NCBI GenBank assembly: GCA_964019695.1
Contig: OZ026524.1
Coordinates: 62,565,066 to 62,629,065, forward strand
Source of the DNA: Loripinus fragilis
Taxonomy: Eukaryota; Mollusca; Bivalvia; Lucinida; Lucinidae
DNA: 64,000 bases
Direction: 5' to 3'
Shown: in pieces, positions 53,560 through 64,000 of the stretch
How the letters are laid out: each line of letters opens with the position of its first letter
Numbering within the stretch: position 1 is the first letter of the stretch
Program-made: the position numbers and the translations under genes
The notes under the pieces: generated by a model
What the model was told of the DNA's origin: nothing
What the model saw: the letters and a program-made list of their open reading frames with translations, nothing else
The model's database searches: none

Positions 53560-54010
53560 ACAAAATTTGCTCCTCTGCAAAACTGGGGGTAGGGTTATGC
53601 ATTAGCTCATATAAGACAAACTATTTTAGATAGAAAAGCAAACTTTGGTTTTGTATTCGTCAATTGAGTATATGTTTGTTAAACCTAATCTAAAACGGTT
53701 TGAAACCAACTCAGAGCAGTCGCTAAACTAAATGACGATAGCAAAAATTACCACTTTTAAATTTTAAGTTCATGTAACGCACATGTAGCCGTATTAATGT
53801 TAAACAGCTGTCATATGTAGTAAAGACATCCAGTAATTTGCAGACTATTAGAATGCTCATTGATAAGTTAGTTTTAATGTCTTCTTTCTGTACCTCAAAC
53901 TTTCAATTTTCTTATTCTCAAATTGATAAAATGATATATGTAACAAGCTTATACAGGCTAACACCCATGCTTACAGTGTGCAAACATCTCCTATTCGATG
54001 CACCTTGAAT
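53560..54010. repeat. Diverged duplicate 1 of a ~450 bp block
   Basis: 'agctcatataagaca', 'agcaaactttgg', 'cttctttctgtacctcaaac' and 'atgtaacaagct' correspond in order to the block at 55440-55880. Not coding. Confidence 0.5.
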
Positions 54011-55439
54011 TGGTACATACGATAGAACATGTCTAAAAGGGTTTGAGATGGAGCAGGTCATTACTCAGCTTGCAGTCAAAATCTTGTTTGATGATTATTC
54101 TGGTTTTTATGATATGAGGAGGACAATTATTCTACCAGAGGAGCAGAAATAATAATCGATATCGTATATGACTTGGATAAGGATTGGTTTAGAATATTTA
54201 CATTAGAAAGGGACATTTACTTAATTGTATTATTATATAGATAAGTAAAAAGATCGATTTGCATTGGCTTAGAGCGCTCACGTGGCCAGTCTATATATTG
54301 TCATATTCACTGCCTGGCTCGCGCTTGCCGGTGAATATTAGTTGCTAAAATTAGACTCCTTGTGTTTTTTTCCGTTCCAGTTCTGCTTTTCTAAAGCGTC
54401 GTTGATAATCTTATGGTAGTTGCTCGGAACGCAACTAAACACGCACTGGAGCTGATCTATTTCGATTTTATTGCACAATAAACTACGAAAACAAATTTGA
54501 ATTCTTCAGCTTCTTCCAACTTTCCGCCTAAATTTGCACTGAAGAGCTCCCACCAATACTTAGACCACGTCGCATACGTTTACATTACTTGTAACGTCTT
54601 TTAAGCGTAAAAACGACGTTACACCGTCTAACGCCATGAATGACGTTATTTACCAGTAACAAATGACGTCAGCCATCACACATTTTCCCTGCGCTTTCAA
54701 AGCTGTGAATTATTGTTTGGCATATCACACTACTTTAACATAGGCTCTACAGGCAAAGTGTGTTAGAATTCTTGTTTGTAGATGTTGAATGATGACACTA
54801 ATGCTCAGCATATTTGCAATAGTAAAAGGGTGGTCTTATCTAGGTCTGCACTGTTTTGCTAAATGCTTGACTGTCCCAAAGCTTTTGTGTAAGGTCAGTA
54901 TTTTTTCCAGGTGCAATGATACCTGTATATCTTTCTCTAAATGTTATATAATAAAACAGTTATTGACTAATGAGGCATTGGATATGATGTGACATCGACC
55001 AGAGAATACCAATATTGACCTCGGTTTAAATGTGAAAAGATTATTTCCTATGTTCCTCTAGGATGTATCTTTATTTTAGAATTATTCATATTAAGAAATT
55101 TTGAAAACAATTATTCATAACATCTGTAACAAAGGTACAGGGGCTTAATAATAATCAATACCTAAGATTTAGGCACCAGAGGCTAGAGACTTTAGCTGGG
55201 AAAAAATACGAAATATATTCATTTTTTCCTGAAATATCATTTCTTACATCAAGTCAATGTCCATGCTCATTTATTATGGCATGTAATATATGTTACAGTC
55301 TTTAAGAAGTGCTTCAATCTTGTTGTTTAACCTGTAAAATCTATAATTCTTTATAATATGAGCAAGACAATCCCAAATATGCAAGACATTCAACAGCAGC
55401 AAATGTTTTCATATATTTTTTACTTAAATGATGCCTGCC
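54011..55439. other. No gene recognised
   Basis: Contains a cluster of 'acgtca/gacgtt' half-palindromes at 54580-54670 ('taacgtc', 'aacgacgtta', 'aatgacgtta', 'aatgacgtca'). Otherwise featureless AT-rich DNA. Confidence 0.4.
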
Positions 55440-55880
55440 AAATTTGGCTCCTTAAAATTGGGTGCAATCTTTGGGGTTTTTTTTTAAATTGCTCGTATAA
55501 GACACTATATTTAAAGTATAAAAGCAAACTTTGGATTTTCTCTAACCCAAATGAGTTTGTTAGTATAAAATAGTCAAAACATTTTAGAAAATGCACATAT
55601 CAGCTAAAAAGTAAATGATATTGGTCACACTTTTCATGTTTAAAGGGTAATCTAATTAAAGTAACGCACATAACACCACAGAAAGCTGTAATTTTGCTCC
55701 AAAAGAATTTATATGTAGCTAAAGTAGTCAATATGCAGACCATATGAGTAGTTTAAATAGTAAGCCTTCTTTCTGTAGCTCAAACTTTTAATTTTCTTTT
55801 TTATCTAAATTTAACATAATAACATATGTAACAGACTGTCAGTGACTAACGCCCCGGCGAACATAGTGCAACATCTATTA
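55440..55880. repeat. Diverged duplicate 2 of a ~450 bp block
   Basis: 'tgctcgtataagacac', 'agcaaactttgg', 'cttctttctgtagctcaaac' and 'atgtaacagact' match 53560-54010 in order and orientation. Confidence 0.5.
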
Positions 55881-56934
55881 CAAGACGCAGCTTGAAATCC
55901 TCTTTTAGATAGGATAAGTTTGCGAAATTCCCGAGGTGGAGCAATAACATTCTCAGCCATCAGTCTAAAGGTGGCCCGATGAGTTGGGTATTTATAGGAC
56001 ATCTACGGTATTTTGCATGCAAAATATGGTTATCGAGAAATAATTCATTGTCAACGTCAGGTAAAGCATTGAAGTAACCATCATATGACTAAAATAATTG
56101 ATATTATGTTTAAAAAAAGCGTTCGTGTTGGATAAATATGACCATACCAGCACAAACCATAGCTTTTATTAACGAGCAGTTTCTCATTATGGTCGCCATA
56201 TTTATGACGTCATAACTAGCCTCAGACGCGGATTTGAGATGCGTGACCACCTTTAAATCAAAGGTAAGACTCCACTGAAGGTTTTGATATAGGTCACCAT
56301 AAATCGTCACACAATTTGCACGGGACCCTTTTTGTCCCTAAGGGCCCTGACTAAAATAGCCTTTTTTGCCTGGGACATAGTGACAAAACAAATTTAATAT
56401 TATTTGAGATAGTTACTTTATCTTTATGCATTATAATAATAATTATTGTAATTTTATTCTTAATTTTATTCACGTCATAAAACGACTATAAATCATGTCT
56501 AATTTTTCTCAGAAATGACCTAGTATCCCGGTCGATGCCATTCGAGAAATTCTGTTAGATCAGATATATACTCACTAGTAATCAGATACAATACTCTCCT
56601 TTCTTCCTCTCATCTAGTTTTGCATTTCTTTTTACTAAGTTTTTCTCTTAGTTCTGAGAGTTTCATTCCCCCAGAGCGATAAATGTTTGAAGTCATTGTT
56701 GTAAGCTAAGTAACTAATGTAGTTTGTGCGTTTTGCTAGATTGCATTACGTCCCTTGATATAGATACTTGCTTATAAGACTGACCAATATAAAAGTTAAA
56801 ATTACTTTGGAGGGTTACTTGGTATTTATAAAAAAGGTTGTTAGAGCGACATAATTCTTGTTGTCTTTGGTTATTTAACTTATTTGATATACCGAAAACA
56901 ACTTTAAATGTATTAGTAATCAAAATTTAATAAA
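55881..56934. other. No gene recognised
   Basis: The 63-codon minus-strand frame at 55811-56002 has no domain. 56270-56330 shares 'gataggtcaccataaatc' with the complement of text near 51280. No other feature. Confidence 0.35.
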
Positions 56935-58440
56935 AATAGTCCATGTGGCTCAAAAGTTATGAGCATTTAAACTAACTGACCATGACCCGCCTAACTGATG
57001 CTCATTAAAGCCTTATCATCATTTTGCATACCAGTGTCTAGACAATGTTAAAATGTATGAGTATGCAAAATCTGATCAAAATATACCATGTGATTCAAGA
57101 GCCATGACCTGCTTGACTTATCCTTGACAAAGCCTTGTCATCGCTTTGCATACCAGTGAATAGACAATGTTAAAATAAATAAGTATGCAAACTTTGATCC
57201 AAATATACCATGTGGTTCAAGAGTTATGAGCAGTATCACTAACTGACCACAATCAGCTGAAATGATGCTCATCAAACTCTCATTGATCAAATAAGGCTGT
57301 TACACTATTCAGTGGTTAGATGATGTTTACATGCATTTGTATGCAAACTGTGATTACTATATACCACGTGGTTCTAGAGTTATTAGCATTTCACTAACTG
57401 CTTCCGGACGGACAGACTCACATAGTGATTATAGTGGTCAAACGGACTATATTGGTCTAGACAATATGAAAATGTATGTAAACTTGGATCAAAATACACC
57501 ATGTGATTCAAAAGTTATGAGCAACTGCTAGACGTATCCTCGACAAACCTTTGTCACCGTTTTGCATACCAGTGTCTTGACAATGTTAAAATGTATAAGT
57601 ATACAAACTTTGATCAAAATATATGATGCAGTTCAAGAGTAATGGTTATTTTCACTAAAATACCTTGACCGGCCACACTGATGCTCGTCAAATCCTCGCT
57701 TCCATTTTGCATACCAGCGACTGGACAATGTTAAAATAAATAAGACTAGTATGCAAAATTTGATCCAAATATACCGTGCTGTTCAAGACTTATGAGCATT
57801 TTACTAATGACCACAACCGGCTGAAATGATGCTAAGCAAATCCTCGTCGATCATAAAAGGTTGTTACCCATGTCAGTATTTAGATAATGTTGACATGTTT
57901 TTGTATGCAAAATGTGATCATGATATACCATGTGGTTCAAGAGTTATGAGCAATTTCACTAACTGCAAAGAGACGGACCAACATACAGGCTAAATGATGC
58001 TTCACATAGCCTCGTTCCCATTTTGCATAGCAGTGACTGGACAATGTGAAAACAACTAAGTATGCATAATTGGATCAAAATATACAATGCGATGCAAGAG
58101 TTATTAGCATTTTCATTAACCGACTATAATCATGCTCAGCAAACCCTAGTCCATCAAAAAAGGCTGTTACACATGCCAGTGGCTAGATAATGTTGTGCAA
58201 AATGTGATTAAAACATACAACAAGGTTCGAGAGTTATGAGCATTTTCAATACTTGCTTCCGGACGGACGGACTCACATAGTGAGTATAATGCAGACCAAA
58301 GGGTCGTGCAATGAATTGCAATGATTAAATATACCACAAGATTCACGAGTTATGAGCATTTTCAATACTTGCTTCCGGACGGACGGACTCACATAGTGAG
58401 TATAATGCAGACCAAAGGGTCGTTCAATGAATTGGCCTTC
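56935..58440 (+). repeat. Pearl-like tandem array with 'ggacggac' tail
   Basis: About ten units of 120-160 bp carry 'agtatgcaaa.tttgatca', 'atataccatgtggttcaaga', 'gttatgagca' and 'tttgcataccagtg' (near 57060, 57181, 57338, 57478, 57600, 57755, 57905, 58060, 58195 and 58320). The end holds 'cttccggacggacggactca' plus 'catagtgagtataatgcaga' twice (58253 and 58372), a terminal duplication. Same plan as 22542-23708, different sequence family. Confidence 0.75.
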
Positions 58441-59047
58441 ACTCTTAGTATGTTACTATCGTCAAAATTCATTTTTTGGAACGACAGAGTAGGTTTCAAA
58501 GTAGAGGTAAACACGTCTTAAAGGGAGCTATATATGGTTCCGAGATATAAAACCTTTTATGAAGTGAAGAGGTTTGGACATACCTGGGCACGCCGCCACT
58601 GGGGACTTCCCAGTCAGTGTTAGAACGGTAGAGTTTCAATGTAGAGAAAACCACGTTTTAAAAGGAGCTACCATTAAAGGAAGGAATAAACTCTCAATAC
58701 CCTTACCAATAGGGAGCACATTCCTTCCTTTAAAAGTAGCCCGTTATAGAGTAGATAATAATTTCAAAGGACATTAAACCGCCAAAATATAATTACGCCA
58801 ATATGTCAGTATTTTCTTGTCCTTTGGGGTCATGGGTTTCATTGTGGAACTTTGAAACTGTTCAAGGTGCACTGATGAGGCCTAATTGGCCGAAACTAGC
58901 TAGTCTGACCCAGAAAATTTGCACACTCTAGTTTCAGTTCTTTGATGAATTCTTTGCTTCCCAGGATCACCTTTTAAGAACATTTCTAAATAGCTAAATT
59001 TTGGTGCTGCAAATATTTAGTGTTTTACAGTACACCAAGAAGTGAAA
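58441..59047. other. No gene recognised
   Basis: A local imperfect palindrome ('aaaggagctaccattaaagg' with 'cctttaaaagtagcc') lies at 58660-58742. No domain in the short frames. Confidence 0.4.
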
Positions 59048-59057
59048 GTTACACCAA

Positions 59058-59196
59058 TATTGTTTGTTTGTATGTTTTGATCGTTTACGTCCCAGTCAAC
59101 AATTTTCAGTCATGTCAGAACGGGTCTTCCCAGGTTGAACTAGTACTAAGTAGAGGATAAAGTGTCTTGCTCAAGGACACAGCGCAGTGCTTCCGT
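59058..59196 (-). mobile_element. 5'-truncated SINE with 10 bp TSD
   Basis: Flanked by GTTACACCAA (about 59048-59057 and 59197-59206). The minus strand ends in 'gactgggacgtaaacgatca' and a CAAA-type tail. The body 'ccttgagcaagacact' matches the SINE at 20017-20220, and the tRNA head is missing. Confidence 0.75.
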
Positions 59197-59209
59197 GTTA
59201 CACCAAGAA

Positions 59210-59345
59210 AGTGGCAGTTTTGCTTCAACATCTATGTGCCTTGATCCACATCTGAACTAAAGGTAAGGTTGGTGCACCGTTAAACCGGTTTTAGCCCTCC
59301 AGTAAAATATTTTACTGACCGTTCCAAGGTGGTACTTCTTTTGTG
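59210..59345 (+). repeat. Partial copy of the foldback arm
   Basis: 'ttaaaccggttttagccctc' and 'tggtacttcttttgtgg' match 60695-60802 and the complement of the left arm. Confidence 0.75.
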
Positions 59346-59968
59346 GATCATCTGCTATATACTAGAACTGAATGTAGACCCATATTCAGTTACGAATTGT
59401 ATGTCCGGAGGGACCCATCTATGCAATCAATATTTAAACAGAAACATATAAACATTCAGCGCACATGTGCAAGGTCGAAATGCTTTGCATTCCAAAGCAC
59501 AGTAACGCAAACAACTTTGTAGACATGAAACAACATTAATTTTACTTTTAACCGGTGTAAAACAAGCGTTATATATAGTCGTAATATAGTTCAAAGGCCA
59601 TGTAACGGTTTGGCCGTTTTTTTTGGCCCACGATGGATTTGGCTGAAGTTTAAATATAAAGTAGTTTGTTCTTTGCCCTTTTACATGAGTATGTTTTTAA
59701 TTTAACGACGGCATATACAGCCACGTGAATCTAAGTTTCTCACCAGTCTGTATAAAGAGAGGTGTGTTCATGAATGTAGATATTTTAAAAGATACAAAAA
59801 GCAAACTGACCTAAATCACGATACCAAACATGCGTGAGCTAATAATCGTCATGTTTGTGTTGTGATTTGAGCTAACACTACTTACTAATAATCTAAACTA
59901 TACTTAAGCTTGGTTAAAAACGTTGTTTTAGATGGGGGGTTTTCAGGTGCAATATATATTGAGCATTT

Positions 59969-61013
59969 AAAGTAAGTTAGGGTGCAAAGATCAGAAATCG
60001 ATACAACCAAGTACCACACCTGACACACGATACCAATGGGAAAGTGACAACCTCACAGTTAGACACCACAAACAAGAGCCAAGAGGTCAGCCCTTTCCAA
60101 GCAGGTGACCACAAAGCACATATAAACAGACGCGCACAAAGACATAGCAAACACAAGACAGAACAAAAACATAAAAGATCCACAAAAGAAGTACTGCCTT
60201 GGAAAGGCCAGTAAAATATTTTACTGGAGGGCTTAAACCGGTTTAACGGCGCCAACCTCACCCTTAATTCAGATCTGGATCAAGACACATAGATATTTGG
60301 TTTGCATGAAAGACCCCTAACTTATCAATGCATCATCTCCTAAACATATAAATCAAGATATAACATGGAGATAAAGCAAAGATAAGGACTCAACAGTATA
60401 TAAAACTGAATACTGGAGTAAAAGAAATCCAACAGGTAAACCGCGGTGCGCCCGACAAACAGCCAAAGCATCAGGCCCCTACCATCTCATCAATAGATAA
60501 GTTTTTAAGCCGAGAACCGTCACAGAGTGTGAAGTCCAACCCACGGGCGTGCAATTAAAGAGGAAAGCAAAGTTGCCAACCGTTATTGGGTTGACCACCA
60601 AGCATGCAGTCTGTTGCAATACATTAATGTTATAGCCAATAGGGGATGATGCATTGAAAAGTTAGGGGTCTTTCATGCAAACCAAATATCTATGTGGCTT
60701 GATTCACATCTGAATTAAGGGTGAGGTTGGCGCTGTGAAACTGGTTTAAGCACTCAAGTAAAAAAATTTACTGACCGTTCCAAGTCGGTACTTCTTTTGT
60801 GGTTCTTTTATATATTTTTTCTGTCTTGTGTTTGCTATGCCTTTGTGATCGTCTGTTTATATTTGCCTTGTGGTCACCTGCTGGGAAAGGGCTGACCTCT
60901 TGGCTCTCGTTTGTGGTGTCTAACTGTGAGTTTTTCACTTTCCCAATGGTATCCTGGGTCAGGTGTGGTACTTGATTTATCGATTCCTGATCTTTGCAAC
61001 CTTACTTACTTTG
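59969..61013. mobile_element. Foldback element with two 369 bp arms
   Basis: The arms at 59969-60337 and 60645-61013 are reverse complements, about 90% alike by eye, around a 307 bp spacer. The outer ends are 'aagtaagttagggtgcaaag' and 'ctttgcaaccttacttactt'. The spacer is unrelated. No transposase. Fragments of the same family lie at 46745-46840, 50530, 53105 and 59210. Confidence 0.85.
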
Positions 61014-61490
61014 TCTGTACTCTATCTTCTTAACCATTAGTCAGAGTTTGATCAAACTGACACAGACACAACATTGGGAAGACCTTAATGAATGACTATG
61101 ATTCGGTAGCACTGACCTAAATTCGAAGTTCCTAAATTCCAAGGTCACATTACTCCATTAAGTGGATGGGGGAGACTTCCATGTAATGTTAGATACGTTT
61201 CATTCCTTTCTCCCCCTAGTTTGGTAATATATTAAACAGTGTCTACCATGTAATGCAAAAGTATCAATAATTGATTTAATTACATGTATCCCTCGTCCTT
61301 TAAGGAATGATCGTATAGTTTTACATACATTTAGACAAAGCTATATCAAGGCAATGAGCCATGCCAAAACAAAAGTGGTGGTTAGTGTCTTCATAAAAAC
61401 AGAACATACGAATAAAAAATAAATCTAAAAAATAAATCAGTGCATCAGTTAAAGAAGTGGGGAGGCATATTCAACTCTCTTTTTTCACCC
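61014..61490. other. No gene recognised
   Basis: No coding or repeat signal up to the microsatellite. Confidence 0.4.
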
Positions 61491-61624
<134 letters not shown>

Positions 61625-61734
61625 TCCCATTTACTGAGATAATGTTGTATTTGCCTTTCAAACTCAACATATCAAAAGACTGTTTGAAAATCGAATTATA
61701 TTGTTACGAGTTAGATACTGTGTATACTGTTTTC

Positions 61735-62165
61735 CGTTTACGGACTGGCATCTTAAATAGTAAGTGAGTATGATCAGGAAATACCACAATCACAAACTGC
61801 AGACAACCCCGTGGCACCGTGAGGAAGAGCCGCTCAACCATCACGAGACACCAGGAAGACAAATTAAGCAAAGCAATCAGCTCTCTTTTCCCCATCAAGA
61901 TGATTGCAATACTAGAATGGACATAAAGTAACGTACAACAATACATAGAACAATTACAGACTCCCACAATGGGAGTAACAATAAATAAAAAAATCAACAA
62001 CAACAGAACAACCGCCTTAGAACGGACAGCAGCCTTAGCCACCGGGGGGCTTAAATGCATTTTACTGGTACCAAATCTTCGCCCTAGATTCTGCTGTTGT
62101 TGAAGTACAAGAAATGTTCAGCTCGCATGGAGGCCATCTAACTAATGCAATGTATCATTAAGTCT
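61735..62165 (-). repeat. Dispersed repeat, inverted partner of 46445-46840
   Basis: Complement of the text at 46445-46745, with a ~120 bp extra segment (about 61930-62060) that the other copy lacks. A 118-codon minus-strand frame spans it but shows no domain. Confidence 0.7.
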
Positions 62166-62349
62166 TCCTAATGATTTTCAATACTCTCAGTGCTTTGATA
62201 AACATGAACTGAATGGTATTTTAGGATAAAATTTGCAGAAAAAAGTTTTTTTACGGTATTTGCAGCATACGGAACCGACTTACAGTTACCATTTTATGGT
62301 TTAAAATCATATGCGCAATAATATGAGAAATAGTTTACATGTATTTACA
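62166..62349. other. No feature recognised
   Basis: AT-rich, no signal. Confidence 0.35.
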
Positions 62350-63012
62350 GGTATCTGATTATTTAAAATCTTAAAAGCCTCTAGTGCTATTGTTCTCAGT
62401 CGTCTGACATTTAGTGAAGGCAATTGAGATTTACCAAGCAAAGTATCACAGCTAGAATTGTAGTCTATATTATATAAATCTGAGGGCTTACTCTATTTTC
62501 TTTGTATTAACTTCCCAACAAAAATGCCATGCGAGAGGGCTATAGTTATAATTGACATGATAAATGAATAATATATATTGAAATTCCCAAATCTGCATAA
62601 GTTTCTTGCTATTCTCTCCAATCCATTTAGTTGTCTAGATACTTTTTACACACATTTGATATATGAAGATCGAAACTCAATTTAAAATAAATAGTAACAC
62701 CCAAAATATTAACATGATCCTCACAACTTATGATATTATTATCCAGATTAAAAGCTATATTTTCATTCTTTGTACCTTTACCAACAGCTATGGTCTGGAA
62801 CTTATCTGGCCTAGCTTTCGTGTGATTATCACCAAACCATTTAATCAGCATAAAGCTATTTTCAACAAGATTTGCAGCTAGGTTTGAAAGTACTCCGCGC
62901 TCTGTAGACACTGTATTGCATCGGCGTAGATGTACAATTTACTGTTTTTTATAACATGAAAAATTTCATAAATTAATATATTGAGGAGAACAAAACTATG
63001 AGTGAAACATTT
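62350..63012 (-). pseudogene. Non-LTR retrotransposon RT fragment
   Basis: On the minus strand: 'LLNILIYEIFHVIKNSKLYI' then 'YADA' (the active-site YADD with the last aspartate changed). After a frameshift near 62912: 'NSFMLIKWFGDNHTKARPDK', 'FQTIAVGK', 'NNIISCEDHVNILGVTI'. Another shift near 62640 gives 'QLNGLERIARNLCRFGN', 'SQLPSLNVRRLRTIALEAFK'. This is the palm-thumb-connection of a CR1/Jockey-like LINE RT common in marine invertebrates. Truncated at both ends and inactive. Confidence 0.75.
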
Positions 63013-64000
63013 CTGTTTTCCAAAGAGTAAAAGTGCTAAACAATTAAGGATAGAAGTTCTCTTTAAATCCAGAAGTACTTTTATGTGCATGCATACAAAA
63101 TATGCTACAAAAAACGTGACGTTTGTCATTGGAGTTGAAATTCGTGTCAAGGTGATCCCATGGCGCCGATTGTTTTTATTGTCTCTCACACAAATACATG
63201 ATTCTTTTCTTGCTCAATATTCAATTCTACATTATTAGTATTATTAATAATAATAGTATTATTATTTTAAGCTAAGCTCCTAACGACGCCGTGTCTGATT
63301 ACGCTGCGTTGCGACGTAACCTGATGACGTCACCTTAACATAACAAAATCACGTTATTAGTTTGCTATCTTTTCATATTGAGGTAAATGAGTTGTGCTTT
63401 GATAACACAGGTGAAAACTACAAAACTATCTTGGTTGCAAGACAAGAAAATCTCACAGCAGATAAATCTCAGAGTGCAAGAAAATGCGTTTTGGCCATGT
63501 TTTATTTTTGCCTGTATACAGCTTTCTCATAACGTGCGCAAAATGCTATAGATAAATCGGATAGCTCGAATACCAGTTTAAATCAAAGTAAATTGATATA
63601 CAACATATTTTCTTTTGAAATATACATGTACTTGTAAGAGCCATCTTATGTGGCGTTTTTTTACCAACAACATGTATGGTTATTTTGATAGAAAATAAGG
63701 ACCCGACCAATGTTAATGCAATGGAACGAACGTATGTGATCGTTTGTCTTTCATAGTTTATCTGATTCCAACCAAAGTCGCACTAAAACGCCGCTTAAAC
63801 ATTAAATTACTCGTTTTGTTACATTGGATTTCTCCATACAAATGGCGTAAACGTCAAATTTTCAAACGTAATAACAACGTCAAAGCCACGCGCAACGTTG
63901 TCATGAACAAAAGCATCTGCGAAATCGGTGATCAGTCTAGACCACAAAGCCTTCCCGTGTAACGTATTGCAAACATTTCAGGGTCCATTTTTTAAGAATT
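63013..64000. other. No gene recognised
   Basis: A short ATT/AAT microsatellite lies at 63231-63270. The 72-codon frame 63744-63962 is basic ('RWRKRQIF'-like composition) but shows no domain. Runs to the right edge of the window. Confidence 0.4.

Overview
The window is repeat-rich, AT-rich eukaryotic DNA with no recognisable host gene. The content fits a marine invertebrate, most probably a bivalve mollusc: a Ty3/gypsy element with a PNMA-like capsid, a Mutator-like (MULE) transposase-domain relic, tRNA-derived SINEs, and insertions carrying ~140 bp tandem cores with subterminal inverted repeats and ACGG-type microsatellites that resemble the bivalve 'pearl'/Helentron-associated elements. The taxon is an inference from repeat content.

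Layout. 1-4646: diverged tandem repeats and a minisatellite hairpin. 4647-30254: a tandem segmental duplication of an ancestral unit of about 3.5 kb (copy A 4647-21813, copy B 21814-30254), enlarged by later insertions. Copy A received a 13,377 bp minus-strand LTR retrotransposon (5604-18980, TSD TGAA) and a SINE (20017-20220, 14 bp TSD). Copy B received a pearl-like element (22542-23708), a hAT-like MITE at the copy boundary (21832-22099) and a 3,782 bp TTAA-flanked element (26137-29918). Each copy shows the empty site of the other's insertions, so the order of events can be read directly.

The LTR element reads, in its own direction: LTR, 3.7 kb leader with two tandem arrays, ORF1 (386 codons), ORF2 with a coiled coil and capsid domain (669 codons), a canonical -1 frameshift cassette (slippery TTTAAAC, 8 nt spacer, foldable pseudoknot), protease-RT-RNase H, integrase, polypurine tract, LTR. 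The LTRs differ at 2 of 793 positions. Nevertheless RT lacks the segment with the YxDD active site, the ORF1/ORF2 frame is broken, and an A-run shifts the frame between RNase H and integrase, so this copy looks young but non-autonomous.

30255-64000: an unrelated mosaic. It holds a Mutator-like transposase pseudogene (33396-35170) between two arrays of a palindrome-bearing repeat, LINE and other RT remnants (36640-37520, 44830-46300, 47102-48455, 62350-63012), MITEs with clear TSDs (36885-37495, 38166-38533, 49645-50009), a 369 bp-arm foldback element (59969-61013), several ~130 bp tandem arrays and a TC/AC microsatellite. All coding sequence seen belongs to mobile elements, and most of it is broken.
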